Positions 5,073 to 5,515 of a stretch of 5,515 nucleotides of DNA are shown here, piece by piece. The stretch is from Deltaproteobacteria bacterium (GTDB lineage: Bacteria; Desulfobacterota; Desulfobulbia; Desulfobulbales; BM004), in the NCBI GenBank assembly GCA_020346205.1, contig CP070776.1, positions 774,946 to 780,460 on the forward strand, written 5' to 3'. The translations under genes were made by a program, and so were the position numbers. The notes beneath the pieces are model-generated. The model was not told the DNA's origin. It did no database searches and saw nothing but the letters and a program-made list of their open reading frames with translations. The stretch's first letter is position 1; the number at the start of each line of letters is the position of its first letter.

Positions 5073-5515
5073 AAGTGATTTTTCTGAAATCTATAGTGAA
5101 TTTTACCCTAAAATTACACATTACCTGACACGTCTGGTTGGTGATCATGAAGCTGAAGATGTTGCCCAGATAGTGTTTGAAAAAGTGAACAACAGTCTCT
5201 CCACTTTTAAGGGTGAGTCAAAGATTTCAACCTGGATATTCAAAATTGCCACCAACGCTGCCCTGGACAGGCTGAAATCCCCATCCTACAAACGTACCCC
5301 TTCTGGTCCACAGGCACCTGTGCCATTGCAGACAGTTGAGAATATAGAATTGGTTTTTAGTAAGCCTGCCTCACCGGACCAAAAAGTGATCCGTGATGAG
5401 ATGAGTGATTGTGTCAGGGAATTTGTTGACAGGCTGCCCCCTGATTACAGGACAATCATTGTCCTGAATGAACTTGAGGGATTTACGAATAGGGAAATAG
5501 CTGAGATATTGCAAA
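5065..5515 (+). CDS. ECF-type RNA polymerase sigma factor (C-terminus off the right edge)
   Basis: The first 150 residues are visible. Region 2 spans about 5-75: the core-binding part with EAEDVAQIVFEKV (29-41), then the -10 recognition part with FKGESKISTWIFKIATNAALD (48-68), a hallmark of the sigma-70 ECF group. A proline-rich linker (about 72-105) leads into region 4 (from about 108), with RLPPDYRTIIVLNELEGF and then TNREIAEILQ, the beginning of the -35-binding helix-turn-helix, where the window ends. No region 3 is present, which fits the ECF group. Such factors direct core polymerase to a small regulon and are usually held by an anti-sigma factor, often encoded next door; that gene would be to the right, outside the window. 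The ATG at 5065 is the only start after an in-frame TGA at 5041; it lacks a Shine-Dalgarno and may depend on the small upstream frame. ECF subgroup and signal are undetermined. Confidence 0.93.
   Translation, partial: MNESDFSEIYSEFYPKITHYLTRLVGDHEAEDVAQIVFEKVNNSLSTFKGESKISTWIFKIATNAALDRLKSPSYKRTPSGPQAPVPLQTVENIELVFSKPASPDQKVIRDEMSDCVREFVDRLPPDYRTIIVLNELEGFTNREIAEILQ

Overview
The window looks like chromosomal DNA of a Gram-negative, probably anaerobic, delta-type proteobacterium (Desulfobacterota-like). This is inferred from the moderate-to-low G+C, a long cytosolic multi-PAS histidine kinase, a Cache-like HD-GYP protein and a lipoprotein with a clear lipobox. It cannot be proved from sequence alone. 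The content is almost entirely regulatory, with no metabolic genes, no RNA genes, no CRISPR array and no intact mobile element.

Layout. Positions 1-2303 (minus strand) hold the first 767 residues of a soluble sensor histidine kinase with five PAS domains in tandem and an HDFNN-type phosphoacceptor domain; the ATPase part lies beyond the left edge. Positions 2304-2846 contain no intact gene. Inside this stretch, on the plus strand at about 2513-2680, is what looks like a decayed C-terminal part of a receiver domain, interrupted by a stop and by two perfect inverted repeats. Positions 2847-3245 (minus) encode a small coiled-coil lipoprotein read from a GTG start. Positions 3246-3511 are a divergent control region rich in dyad symmetry: an FNR-like box, two interleaved inverted repeats, and a 10-7-10 palindrome at the end of a possible promoter. 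Positions 3512-4942 (plus) encode a complete membrane-bound HD-GYP protein, a predicted cyclic-di-GMP phosphodiesterase. Positions 4943-5064 hold a candidate promoter covered by a 23-bp dyad, and a ten-codon reading frame that overlaps the start of the last gene. Positions 5065-5515 (plus) hold the start of an ECF-type RNA polymerase sigma factor, cut by the right edge within region 4.

Together the genes suggest a local cluster of signal-transduction functions: cytosolic sensing by a phosphorelay kinase, periplasmic sensing coupled to cyclic-di-GMP turnover, and an alternative sigma factor. There is no direct evidence that they form one pathway. They are separated by long gaps and read in different directions, so each probably has its own promoter. 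I see no convincing new multi-gene system; the most interesting material is the non-coding dyad structure and the receiver-domain relic.
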